Source: Geodermatophilus amargosae (GTDB taxonomy: Bacteria; Actinomycetota; Actinomycetes; Mycobacteriales; Geodermatophilaceae). From it: a DNA stretch of 64,000 nt. This document shows positions 53,356-62,876 of this stretch, in pieces. The first letter of the stretch is position 1, and each line of letters begins with the position of its first letter. The stretch is from positions 1 to 64,000 of the forward strand of contig NZ_FPBA01000024.1 in NCBI RefSeq assembly GCF_900116515.1, in the 5' to 3' direction. The notes beneath the pieces are model-generated. The model ran no database searches. It worked only from the letters and a program-made list of their open reading frames with translations, and was not told the DNA's origin. The translations under genes were made by a program, and so were the position numbers.

Positions 53356-56300
53356 TCACCGGTACGCCCACTGGTAGTACTCGAGCAGGACATCCGCTGT
53401 CATCACTTGAATCGGACCGGCGCCATTCTTGGACCAGGAGTCCAAGACGGGCGCCGCACCCATGTGCAGCGTGGAGGCGGCCAGTGCGTCGTCGGCTACG
53501 CCAGCCATCGCGACCCAGACGAATGTCCCCGCAAAGACTCCTGGCCCAGATACGGACTCAGCGTTTCGCGTGGCCATCTCGTAAGCCCCATACACGGTGA
53601 GGATGCGGCCAGCCCACTTCACCGCTGTAGCACCCACATTCACCGCCCCCGAGATGAGGCGGCTGGTTCTGCTCGGCGGCGAGACGATTTCTCCCTCCAA
53701 GGTAACTCGAGCGTCCTCGAGCGGAGTGACTGCCCCCACCGGCGATTGCATGTCTGCCAAAATCTCCTGCTCGAAAGGTTGATTCCCTACGAACTTGTCC
53801 GCGCGCTCGGGTGGTACAATTCTTCGAACGTCCTCGATTACCTCACTGGTTCGGATTATCGAGCCTTCCGGAAAACCAGCGAGGTCCACTAGATACGGCG
53901 TTCCGCTGAAGGCCGGCTTCCCTGCCCCTGTCCCGAACGCCGCCCCTTCTACATCCGTAGTCATTGAGTAATAGGGGCCGTCGGGCATTGTATACCTGTA
54001 CTCCACGCCATCGAGTGTCTCGACAACAAGTCTCCGCAAGTGTCCTAGCGCATGTTGGCCAGGGGATGCGATGCGGGCGGGGTTTGAGGGAGCAAAGCCA
54101 TTGGAGGCCGGATCGACATCCACAACGACATGCGTTGGAACCGGGTAACCATCCAGCGGATGCGGATGACCGCTGAAGCGAACAGCTACGTCATCACTGG
54201 GAAGGGCGAGAGCAGGAATTCTTGTCTTAACAACCGTCTCTGGGGCAACTAGAGGCGCATTGCTCGGGAGTGTAGCTGCGCTCGCGGCATTGGCACCTAC
54301 CACGGCTGCGCAAACGTCGCAACGATTGGGGTATGCGCTACTGGTCCCCGTGGGGTCGGACAAGACCACTGGGTTGGCGTCCGCGAAGCGGAACAGGTTG
54401 ATACCAGCAAGCAAGCCCACTGGGTCCGCTGAGGTCCACCTGCAGAGCCACGGCGCGCAGTATCGTGCGGCATGGAAATTGCAGCCAGTCTCCTCGTCCC
54501 GTTCTTGTGCGGTATAGCGATAGCGTTTGGGCGGCGTCCCTGAGCGAGAGAGCAAGAGCGCGGTTGATCCGTAGGGATAGAACTCCTCATACGAGATCGG
54601 CACCGCGTTGGCGTCGAGCTCGGCGACCACGGAGCCGAGGTGGTTGTTGTACTGGTAGCGGACCAGCCGTTCATGGCCGTCGTCCTCCACCATCGCCACC
54701 CGCCCCGCGCCATCACCGACGTGCAGCGTCGTGCGGACAAGCGTCACCGCACCGCCGGGGTCGAAGGTGCGGTAGAGCTCGAAGCCCCCTAGGTAGACGC
54801 GTTCGGTGCGGCGAGTCGCGGCCTCTCGAGAACCGGCTGCATGGTCGGTGACCTTGCGGATCCGCCGACCGGCGCCGTCGTAGACGTAGTACGTGATCTC
54901 ACCGACGCCGGAGGCGGCGACCGCCTGACGAGAGCTGGCAACCAGCTGGCCGAGGTGGTTCCATCGGAGGAAGACCATCGGCGCTAGCGTGAGCATGTTG
55001 CCCTGGTCGTCGTAGGTGTAGGTCTCGGGCTGGCCGGACCCCACCCGGCTCGAGGAGAGCCTGTTGCTGAACATGGCTGGTTCGAGCTGGCTCGGCTCCG
55101 TGCAGTTGAAGCTCCGGGTCCAGCCCGCTCCGACGGTGGCCCCGTGCACGAGCCGGATCAGGTTCCCGGCTACGTCGTAGTCGTAGCTCTCGGTGTACCG
55201 CCGCAGGTCGTTTCCGTCTGCCGGGTTCGTGCGCAGGGCGTCGTCCCAGGTCGTCGCCGTGTCGTTACCGCGGTGTTCCCGGCCGGTCGCCTCGACGAGC
55301 CTCGAGACGGCGTCGTAGCGGTACTCCGCCTTGGCCTCGATCAACGTGTTGACGTTGAAGACGTCGGGCTGGGCGGCGTCGGTAACACGGGTGATGTTGC
55401 CGACCGCGTCGTAGGTGTAGCGGAGCTGCTGCACGCGCTCACCGGCCGGGGCCCGGGTGTCGAGGGTGCGGAGCCTGAAGGTGCGCTCGTCATAGCCGTA
55501 GCGGGTGGTGACGCCGTTGCCGTGGGCAACGCGCGTCCGCTGACCCTTGGCGTCGTAGGTGATGCCCTCGACGAAGGACGTGTCAGCGGAGTCCCGCGCC
55601 AGCCGGGCCCGCACCTGCCGCAGCCGGCCTGTCCGGTCGTAGGTCGACCGCACCACCGTGCCGTCGGGGTGAGTGGCCCCAGTCGGCCGGTTCAGGGCGT
55701 CGAAGACGGTGCGCACCGTCCAGGTCGTCGGGTCGAGGAGAGGCGCGGCCGACCAGTCCACGACCCGGCGGTAGTCGTCGGTCAGCTGCCGGTCCAACTG
55801 TGCCGGATTACCGGCCAGGTCGTAGGCGTGGGTGAGCAGCCCGGCGCCGTCGCGCACCTCCCAGACCCGGCCGCGGAGGTTGGCCGAGGCGTCGGTGGCC
55901 GTCTCCCCGTAGACGGTGCGGCCGATGACCTGCTCGTCGTTGCCTTCGCGCAGGATGACCGCGATCGGGCGGCGAGCGGCGTCGTAGACCGTGGTGGTGC
56001 GTCGGTCGGTGTGGTCCCAGCCGGCCAGCGGCATGCCCAGCACGTCGGCGAGACCCCGCCGGGTCCCCGCCTCCATGCTCTCCTCGACGATCCGGGCTCC
56101 CGCCAGGTCGTAGGTGTAGCGGGCGACGAGCCGCTCGGCGGTGTCGGTCGTGAGCCCGGGGGTGCCGTCAGTGCAGTCGCGGACCTCGAGCTCGTTGCCC
56201 GTCACGTCGAGGACGGCGTGCGTGCGGTGCTCGCTGTCGACCGGCGGGGTGCCCGGCGTGCGGTTGCGGGCGACGGTCAGGACGGGCCGGCCGAGGGGAT

Positions 56301-59300
56301 CGAGGACGGTGAGGGTCGGTGTGCCGGCGTACAGCTCGGTGCGCTCCGCTGCCGCGCGCTCCTCGGGTCCGGCGCCGCCGGTGATCCGCTGCTGGTACCA
56401 CGTGGGCGTGTGGTCCTCCTGCGGGAGCGCCTCCAGCAGCGGGCCGACGTCCCCGTCCCGTGCCGGTTCCACGATGAGCGCGGTGTCCCCCGCGTCCCAC
56501 GTCTCGAGCTGCCAGGCCCCGATGACGACCTTGTCCCAGGTCTGGTCGGGGTGCACCGTCGCGACGACCCGTCCGACCGGGTCATAGCAGAGCGTCGGGC
56601 TGACGCCGGCCTCCACGGCGAACTCGAAGCGGTGGGTGGTGGAGGAAAAGGGCTCGAACTGCCGGACGGGGAGGCCCTTGTTGTTGAAGACCGTCCAGCC
56701 ACTGCCGATCCAGTGGCCTGCGGGCTCGGCGTGGCTCTTGCGCTGGATCTCCCGGCCCATCCCGTCCGAGTACGAGACGCTCACCTGAACTGGGCTCGCC
56801 GCCTCGTCGCGGACGTGGCGCTCGCGCGCGATGGTCGCGGTGGCGGCCGGCTGCGGATCGGCGTCGTCCCGGGTGCGCAGGTAAGCGTCGAGGTCGTACA
56901 CGACTCGGGTGGAGGCGGTGCCGAGCAGCGCCTGGGCCTGGGCGTCGGGGTCGCGCCAGAACGCTGCCGTGGTCGGCTCCGGGTCCAGGCCCGCGACCCG
57001 GTCGAGGGTGTCATCCGCCGTCGACCCGACGACGGCGGTCGCGACGACGAGGCCGAGTGCGTCGACGAGGGCCTCCACGCGGTTGCCGTTCGGGTCGGTG
57101 ACCGCGGTCGGGGCGAGCACGCGGTAGTCGGGTCTGGCCGTAGTGGCGTTCCCGACGGCGTCGGTGCTCTCGAGCGCCTGCAGGTCGTAGCGGTCCAGCA
57201 CCACGGCGGAGCTCCCGCCGAACGGGTCGACCGCCTGCCGGGGGATGACGAAGTGCGCCCGCGCGTGCGCCGCCACGTCCACGGCATCCGTGATGTCCGG
57301 TGGGGCGTACCGCACGATGCCCGAGGGCGCCCACCAACCGCCGTCCACCTGGCGGTGACCGGCCGCTGTCAGCACCGCCTCGTCCACGCGCGCGCCGAAC
57401 GCCGATGTCACCAGCTCCGGCGTCAGGACGAGTCGGTACACCTCGTGGGCCAGTCCCCGCGTGCCCAGGTCCCCGGGGGGCAGGGCGCCGCCGAGGTCGT
57501 CGCGCTCGAACAGCGTGAACGTGCTCCCGACCAGCCGCCGCCCGCCCGGCCGCTCGAGCGCGGCCACCAGATCGTCCCGGTCCACCAGGGCGTCGGCACC
57601 GGTGAGTTCGGCGACGGTCACCTCCGACGTCCGGGTGCGCCACGTCACCGGGGCGCGGTGGGCGTCCTCGCGGTCGACCGGCGCCGTGACCTCGTTGCGG
57701 ATCTCCGTGATCAGGGTCCGGCCCTGGGCGCGCGCCGTCCGCGCCGGCAGGGCGCGGTCCGCGACGGCTCTTCGGTAGGCGAGGGCGACGGAGTGCAGCA
57801 CGGTGCCGAAGTCGTCCACGTCGAGGGTGACGGCGTGGCTGACCCGCGGGTCGGCCGGGTTCCGCTCGTAGTTGACCGTCACCGAGTCCCGGGGGTGGAC
57901 GGCGAACACCCCGGGGGCGTGCTGGATGACCGAGTAGTTGCGTTCGGAGACCGTGTACGGGTGCGGCTCCCGGTCGGTGCCGTCGCAGGCGTACACCTCC
58001 TGGCGCAGCAGCTGGCCCTTCAACGCCCGGCACGCCTGCCGCTCGTCGTCGCTCGACAGGCCGGGCGGCAGGACGGTGTTGGGCAGCAGGAGGCGGGCGG
58101 CGGCGGCGGTCGCGTGTTCGGGCGGTGGGTAGTACCCGTCGGCGAACAGGGTGGAGATCCGGTCCCGGTGGCGGTGCACACCGGTGTCGAACCAGCTGCG
58201 GGTGAGCACCGCCGGTGAGCGGGTGGCGGCGTCCTCGCCGGCGCCCGCCGGGAAGTCGCTGGTCCCCGTCATTGCGGCCATCAGCTCGGTGTCGTGCTGC
58301 TCGACCAGCCCGAATCCGCGGAACTCCCGCTCCTGCGGATCGAAGTGACCGTGGTGGTAGGCGTACGTGGTGACGAACCGGTTGCGGCTGATCCGGTCGC
58401 AGGTCTCGACGCAGGTCAGGACGTGCACCGGGAACGGCAGCCGAGTGATCCAGGGCCTACCGGCGGATCGGTCAGCGAGGTAGGACTCCGTCGACGACGC
58501 GTAGGTCAGCGCCGTCTCGGCCCCGAGGTTGTTGCGCACCCCGGTGAGCAGGTTCGGCTTCTCCCCCATCAGGTCGACGTAGCGGATCTGCCGGCCGGCA
58601 TCGCCGGGGAGCGCGGAGGACCACACCAGACACGCGGTGCCGCGGCCGAGCAGGTCGACCACCGAGATCGATGCCAGGTCGTCGACGGCGGGGAAGGCCC
58701 GTACCCGCACCGGGGCGGCCAGCCGGTTGCCGAGCTGGTTGGCGTACAGGTCGACGCCGTCCGCACCCAGGTAGACGAGGTCGCTGGGGCCGCTGCCGTC
58801 GACGTCGGCGAGCCGGATCCGGCGTGGGTCGAAACGGTCAGGATGGTCGAAGGCGCTGGGACCGTCCATCACCACCTGGGCGCCGAAGCGTCCGTAGCCG
58901 AGGCTCGGCCAGTAGCAGGCGCCTGCGTTGCTGATCCGGACCAGGTCGGTCAGTCCGTCCCCGGACATGTCGGCGAGGAAGATCACCTGCGTGCGGTCCC
59001 GCACAACCACACGAGGTCCGGCTCGCTCGTCGAGCGGAACCGCCAGCCGGATCCCGGCGGCGAACCCGTCCTCGCCGAGCGACGGGTACCAGACCAGGCC
59101 GTCGTCGTCGAAACGGAGCAGGTCCGCGCGCCCGTCACCGTTCAGGTCGACCAACTGGAGATCCGGATCCGTCCAGTCAATCGCGGGGACCGACCGCAGG
59201 GACCGGTGTGGCGCCCATCCGCGCTCGCCCGCCGGCCCGTCGACGCGCTCGAAGAAACCGGGTGTCGGGCCGGCGAACGAGGCGTAGGCCAGCGCGCCCT

Positions 59301-60792
59301 TGCCGGTGAGGTCGAGCAGCTGGGCGCCGGCGCTGCCGGCCGGCTGGGTCGGCAGGACGCGGACGGGACCGAGTTCGCCGCCGCCCCGGTTCGCGGCGTA
59401 GAACCAGGCCCCGGCCTGCTCGGTGAGCACCCCGGCGATCGACTCGCCGTCCAGGTCGATCCACTGGTATCCCGGTCCGTCGAGCCCGACCGGGAGGTTC
59501 TCGACGGTCGTGGCGGCGAGCTCGTGCACCTGCGCGCCGACGGTGCATATGCTGTAGGCGAACTCGACCGGCGGCAGGGCCTGCACCACGTACGGTCCCC
59601 CGCCGGCGGGGCGCCGATGCCCGGCGACCCGCACGGATGCCAGGAACGCACCGCCCGGTTCCCCGCGACGTGACTGGTCGCCGGTGCCCCGGTAGGTGAG
59701 GGTCATCGACCGCACCAGGCAGTCCGCGCCGACCGGCTCGTCCGGGAAGTGGTGGAACATCAGGATCCGCTGGCAGAGGCGGTAGTTGCGGATCTCGAAT
59801 CCCGCCCGGTACGTGGAGAACGGGTCGTTGCGACAGAGCCACTCCCCCTCATCGGCCGGCGTGGGGGCCTCCGCGGCGTACTCGCCGTAGTCGAACAGCA
59901 GCTCGAAGTGCCAGCTCTGGGCCGCCGGGTCCGGCTCGAGGAGGTGGCTGATCCGGTTGCCGTACCGCACCGACGTCAGGTGCCGGTTCGACGCCCGCCC
60001 GGTGCGGTGGCTCTCGTGCGCGGCCGTGAGCTGCACGCCCGTGGAGTCCTCCGGGGCGTATTGGTACGTGACGGCGTTCCCCCGGTCGTCCCAGGACTCG
60101 CAGATCAGCCAGCTGAAGACGCGGCGTTCGTCTTCCGGGTCGGCGATCCTCGACTCGCGGTCCTTGCCGTAGACCGTCGTGACGTTCGTGCGGCTGATGG
60201 ACCGCCAGTGCACGTCCCCGGTGACCAGGTCCCGCCAGCGCTCAATCCGGGCGTGCAGGCCCTCGATCCGCGGCCGGTAGCGGGTGACCGCGTACTCCCG
60301 GCCGCCGGCCGTCCGTGAGCGGTGGCCCGGACTCCCGTTCCCGGCTATCACCGGGACGAGGTCCTCGACCCCGGACAGCAGGAACGTGTCGGTCGTGTCG
60401 TCGTAGGTCGGCAGCCCCTTGTCGGTCTTGCGCGTGATCGTCGGCAGGCCGATGCCCCAGCCCATGCCGAAAGACCCCTGGGCGCCACCCGAGTCGTAGG
60501 ACAGCGTGAGGGACGGGCCGAACCCAGAACGGCCGGGACTTGCCGGCAGCGGGATCGTCAGGGTGGCCGTACCGGTCACTGGGTTGGCGGAGAACTTCTC
60601 GCCGATACCTCGGATCGCGCCGCCGCCCCTGGGCAGCTCGACGGTGGGAGCCTGCAGCTCCGGTGGTCGGGCCATGGGCCCGCCCTGACCTTCTGCCCCC
60701 GCCGCGCCTCGTCCGTCCGGGGGTCCCGAACTGACCCCGGAGCGAGCCCCCAGCGCAGCAGAGGCCACCGTTGGACCGGTCCTGTCGAGCAT
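53356..60792 (-). CDS. Fused TcB-TcC protein: SpvB and RHS-repeat toxin with variable C-terminal tip
   Basis: The 2478-residue protein begins with the SpvB/TcB domain (IRGIGEKFSANPVTGTATLT, SYDSGGAQGSFGMGWGIGLP; about 45-310). VCBS-like repeats with NGDGRADLLRF, SGDGLTDLVRI and DGSGPSDLVYL lie at about 545-685, and RHS/YD repeats at about 1565-1965. The RHS core is RYRYTAQERDEETG and DPVGLLAGINLFRFADANP (about 2088-2147). The last 330 residues are the effector tip, ending in hydrophobic helices (AVNVGATAVKWAGRILTVYG, VFAGTFVWVAMAGVADDALA). DNA encoding the tip is visibly less GC-rich. TcB and TcC form a cocoon that encloses the tip for injection through TcA. The effector activity is not recognised. 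Confidence 0.92.
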   Translation of the reverse strand: MLDRTGPTVASAALGARSGVSSGPPDGRGAAGAEGQGGPMARPPELQAPTVELPRGGGAIRGIGEKFSANPVTGTATLTIPLPASPGRSGFGPSLTLSYDSGGAQGSFGMGWGIGLPTITRKTDKGLPTYDDTTDTFLLSGVEDLVPVIAGNGSPGHRSRTAGGREYAVTRYRPRIEGLHARIERWRDLVTGDVHWRSISRTNVTTVYGKDRESRIADPEDERRVFSWLICESWDDRGNAVTYQYAPEDSTGVQLTAAHESHRTGRASNRHLTSVRYGNRISHLLEPDPAAQSWHFELLFDYGEYAAEAPTPADEGEWLCRNDPFSTYRAGFEIRNYRLCQRILMFHHFPDEPVGADCLVRSMTLTYRGTGDQSRRGEPGGAFLASVRVAGHRRPAGGGPYVVQALPPVEFAYSICTVGAQVHELAATTVENLPVGLDGPGYQWIDLDGESIAGVLTEQAGAWFYAANRGGGELGPVRVLPTQPAGSAGAQLLDLTGKGALAYASFAGPTPGFFERVDGPAGERGWAPHRSLRSVPAIDWTDPDLQLVDLNGDGRADLLRFDDDGLVWYPSLGEDGFAAGIRLAVPLDERAGPRVVVRDRTQVIFLADMSGDGLTDLVRISNAGACYWPSLGYGRFGAQVVMDGPSAFDHPDRFDPRRIRLADVDGSGPSDLVYLGADGVDLYANQLGNRLAAPVRVRAFPAVDDLASISVVDLLGRGTACLVWSSALPGDAGRQIRYVDLMGEKPNLLTGVRNNLGAETALTYASSTESYLADRSAGRPWITRLPFPVHVLTCVETCDRISRNRFVTTYAYHHGHFDPQEREFRGFGLVEQHDTELMAAMTGTSDFPAGAGEDAATRSPAVLTRSWFDTGVHRHRDRISTLFADGYYPPPEHATAAAARLLLPNTVLPPGLSSDDERQACRALKGQLLRQEVYACDGTDREPHPYTVSERNYSVIQHAPGVFAVHPRDSVTVNYERNPADPRVSHAVTLDVDDFGTVLHSVALAYRRAVADRALPARTARAQGRTLITEIRNEVTAPVDREDAHRAPVTWRTRTSEVTVAELTGADALVDRDDLVAALERPGGRRLVGSTFTLFERDDLGGALPPGDLGTRGLAHEVYRLVLTPELVTSAFGARVDEAVLTAAGHRQVDGGWWAPSGIVRYAPPDITDAVDVAAHARAHFVIPRQAVDPFGGSSAVVLDRYDLQALESTDAVGNATTARPDYRVLAPTAVTDPNGNRVEALVDALGLVVATAVVGSTADDTLDRVAGLDPEPTTAAFWRDPDAQAQALLGTASTRVVYDLDAYLRTRDDADPQPAATATIARERHVRDEAASPVQVSVSYSDGMGREIQRKSHAEPAGHWIGSGWTVFNNKGLPVRQFEPFSSTTHRFEFAVEAGVSPTLCYDPVGRVVATVHPDQTWDKVVIGAWQLETWDAGDTALIVEPARDGDVGPLLEALPQEDHTPTWYQQRITGGAGPEERAAAERTELYAGTPTLTVLDPLGRPVLTVARNRTPGTPPVDSEHRTHAVLDVTGNELEVRDCTDGTPGLTTDTAERLVARYTYDLAGARIVEESMEAGTRRGLADVLGMPLAGWDHTDRRTTTVYDAARRPIAVILREGNDEQVIGRTVYGETATDASANLRGRVWEVRDGAGLLTHAYDLAGNPAQLDRQLTDDYRRVVDWSAAPLLDPTTWTVRTVFDALNRPTGATHPDGTVVRSTYDRTGRLRQVRARLARDSADTSFVEGITYDAKGQRTRVAHGNGVTTRYGYDERTFRLRTLDTRAPAGERVQQLRYTYDAVGNITRVTDAAQPDVFNVNTLIEAKAEYRYDAVSRLVEATGREHRGNDTATTWDDALRTNPADGNDLRRYTESYDYDVAGNLIRLVHGATVGAGWTRSFNCTEPSQLEPAMFSNRLSSSRVGSGQPETYTYDDQGNMLTLAPMVFLRWNHLGQLVASSRQAVAASGVGEITYYVYDGAGRRIRKVTDHAAGSREAATRRTERVYLGGFELYRTFDPGGAVTLVRTTLHVGDGAGRVAMVEDDGHERLVRYQYNNHLGSVVAELDANAVPISYEEFYPYGSTALLLSRSGTPPKRYRYTAQERDEETGCNFHAARYCAPWLCRWTSADPVGLLAGINLFRFADANPVVLSDPTGTSSAYPNRCDVCAAVVGANAASAATLPSNAPLVAPETVVKTRIPALALPSDDVAVRFSGHPHPLDGYPVPTHVVVDVDPASNGFAPSNPARIASPGQHALGHLRRLVVETLDGVEYRYTMPDGPYYSMTTDVEGAAFGTGAGKPAFSGTPYLVDLAGFPEGSIIRTSEVIEDVRRIVPPERADKFVGNQPFEQEILADMQSPVGAVTPLEDARVTLEGEIVSPPSRTSRLISGAVNVGATAVKWAGRILTVYGAYEMATRNAESVSGPGVFAGTFVWVAMAGVADDALAASTLHMGAAPVLDSWSKNGAGPIQVMTADVLLEYYQWAYR

Positions 60793-61366
60793 GCGGCCCC
60801 CAACCCACCGATCCGGGCAGCACCCCCGAAGCCGCGGAAGGACCTGTTAGGAAGATAGGGCTGGTACGGCCTCGCGGACCAGACCTTGGACCCCGCAAGT
60901 CCGATAGCGAGCGGCGGACTACTCGCGACTGGCCGTGAGGAGCGCCGCGCTCCGATCCCCGTCGAGCGGGTGCCGAACAACTACGTGCCCGTCGAGGACC
61001 TTGTGGTGTCCGCCGGCGAGGACGGCCGGGTGATCCGGTTCCAGCTCGATGACGACCGGCGTGTGTCAACCATCCACAACGGGGAGCGCGACGCCGCCTT
61101 GCTGGCAGAAGGGTGCCTGTAGCCCGGCGTCGGCACGACGTCCACCGGCTGACGGGCGGCCATGGCGCAGCTTTACGGCGAGCGGCTCCGGCGCGACCGG
61201 CTGGCCGCGGCTGACGTGCCACTCATGACCTGTCAGCGGCGCGAACACAGCCGCGGCCGCCTGCGCACCGCGAGTCTAAGCGGGGCCGCCACCGTCCTCG
61301 GCGCCGCCGGATGGGTGACGCGGTGGGGTCGGCGCGGTGGGGTCGGCGCGGTGGGGTCCTGCAGGG
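60793..61366. other. Gap between OmpA-like and TcB-C genes, with short tandem repeats
   Basis: No supported gene. A plus-strand frame at 60886-61122 (including VEDLVVSAGEDGRVIRFQLD) is open but unrecognised. At 61321-61357 a 14-base unit, CGGTGGGGTCGGCG, occurs twice in tandem plus a partial copy. The stretch probably holds a promoter or attenuator for the toxin genes. Confidence 0.5.
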
Positions 61367-62851
61367 CTATCTGCTCCGGCCAGCGACAGCGACGATGAAC
61401 TCCCGCGGATGAGGCACCGAGCCCTCGCTCGTTCCCGCGGGGCCCAGCCACGCCAGGATCTCATCGGTTGCCCGCAGCACCGACACCTGCCGTCCCCAAC
61501 TTCGGAGGGCCTCCCGGTCCGACGGGCCGAGGTCCTCCCAGCCCGCCCAGGAGAAGGCTGCCCCCAGCAGCAGGCCGTCACGTTGATCGGGCAACCAGGT
61601 CCGGCCCACAATGTCGTCCACCGTCGCGGGATGGTCGCACGCCAAGTAGGCCAGGCGGCGGGCGTAGCCGCGGCGGACGTTGGCCGCGAAGGCCTGAGCA
61701 CGTCCTCGCTCCTGCTCCTCGGTGAGGCGGCTCATGCCGTAGGCGACGAACCCGAGAAACGCCAGACCGGCGCCGGCAGCGGTTCCGCCGGCCACACTGA
61801 TCGGGATGGCCCGCAGCCAGGGGGCCAGCCGCGCGCCGGCCCGGACCCCTGCCCGCGCGAACGGCTCGAGCAGCGCGGCGCTCGGGCGGATCCCGACGCG
61901 CAGCATGCCCCTCGGGATCCGCCAGCGCACCCCGCCCAGCTCAAACGGGGCCTTGTGCGCCGGCGGGATGGGCGGCAGGGGCACTGACGCGGTCAACCGC
62001 GGCCACCGCGGATCGGCGAAGTTCCATTCCGGGCGGATGTAGAGGTCGTCGGCCACATGCAGGACGACCTGGGCGCGCTCCTGGCTGAGCACGACCTGAT
62101 ACGAGCCGATGTAGCTCTCGAACATCGTCCGGAAGTCCTTGGGGCGGACGTCGAGCCGAGGACGCGGCGCATCGCCGGTGTCCAGCTGCAGCACGGCGAA
62201 CTCACCGCCGTACACCGCCGAGCCGTACCTGCCGAGGGGTCGGTCGAACGGCCCGAACGGGACGACGAACCGGACGGTGGAGGGATAACTGAGCGAGCGC
62301 GGCGGGGCAGGTGGCTCAGAGGTGACGGGGTGGCCGATGAGGGGATCGGTCGGCAGTTGCGCCAGCCAAGGGTCCGCCGGCCGCGGGTCCGCCGGCCGCG
62401 GCGCGGCTTGCAGCCGCACCTCCACGCGCCGATCCCCGGCGAGGGCCGCACCGGTCGGAGCTGTCTCCTCCTTGCCGTACTCGCCGTGCGCCGCGATGAG
62501 CAGCTGGCTCGCGGGAACGAACCGGACCGGGTTGGCCAGGGACAACAGCACCATCGCGACGGCATCGGCGCGCGCCCGGGACAGGGCGAGGTTGCCCGCC
62601 TCCTCACCGGACACGCTGGCGTGACCGACGACGTGCACCATCCCGCCGGCAGCGATGGGCAGCTGCTGGTCGGCCAAGAAGGCCAGCAGTGCGCTGCGGT
62701 GCTCGCCCTTGACGGTCGCCTCGCCTACGGCGAAGTTCCACAGCACCAGGTGCGTGGGCTCCACCCAGGTCACGCGCCCCTCGGGGTTGGCCCGCTCCCA
62801 GCGCCGTTCGATCCACCCGACCGCCTCCGCGGGCGTCGCGGTCGCCGGCAT
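61367..62851 (-). CDS. OmpA-C-like protein with a C-terminal membrane helix
   Basis: The 494-residue protein has an OmpA/MotB-like peptidoglycan-interacting fold in its first 150 residues: VLWNFAVGEATVKGEHRSAL, VHVVGHASVSGEEAGNLALS and RARADAVAMVLLSLANP, followed by GDRRVEVRLQ. A long linker and a beta-rich middle follow. A hydrophobic helix lies at about 345-370 (ISVAGGTAAGAGLAFLGFVA), and a charged helical tail with RRGYARRLAYLACDHPATVD ends the protein. It could anchor the toxin complex to the cell envelope or be a structural protein. It lies 575 bases upstream of the TcB-C gene and 25 bases after the next gene upstream; GGAGG precedes its ATG. Confidence 0.8.
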   Translation of the reverse strand: MPATATPAEAVGWIERRWERANPEGRVTWVEPTHLVLWNFAVGEATVKGEHRSALLAFLADQQLPIAAGGMVHVVGHASVSGEEAGNLALSRARADAVAMVLLSLANPVRFVPASQLLIAAHGEYGKEETAPTGAALAGDRRVEVRLQAAPRPADPRPADPWLAQLPTDPLIGHPVTSEPPAPPRSLSYPSTVRFVVPFGPFDRPLGRYGSAVYGGEFAVLQLDTGDAPRPRLDVRPKDFRTMFESYIGSYQVVLSQERAQVVLHVADDLYIRPEWNFADPRWPRLTASVPLPPIPPAHKAPFELGGVRWRIPRGMLRVGIRPSAALLEPFARAGVRAGARLAPWLRAIPISVAGGTAAGAGLAFLGFVAYGMSRLTEEQERGRAQAFAANVRRGYARRLAYLACDHPATVDDIVGRTWLPDQRDGLLLGAAFSWAGWEDLGPSDREALRSWGRQVSVLRATDEILAWLGPAGTSEGSVPHPREFIVAVAGRSR

Positions 62852-62876
62852 GCCTCAGCCTCCGCCGGTCATGCCG

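Noticed and set aside
53356..54350. ADP-ribosyltransferase activity for the TcB-C tip
   Set aside because: Many Tc tips are ADP-ribosyltransferases, but I could not place the Arg, STS and ExE motifs of that fold in this sequence.
60886..61122. Small plus-strand protein between the OmpA-like and TcB-C genes
   Set aside because: The frame is open and has a plausible composition, but there is no ribosome site, family or conserved neighbour to support it.
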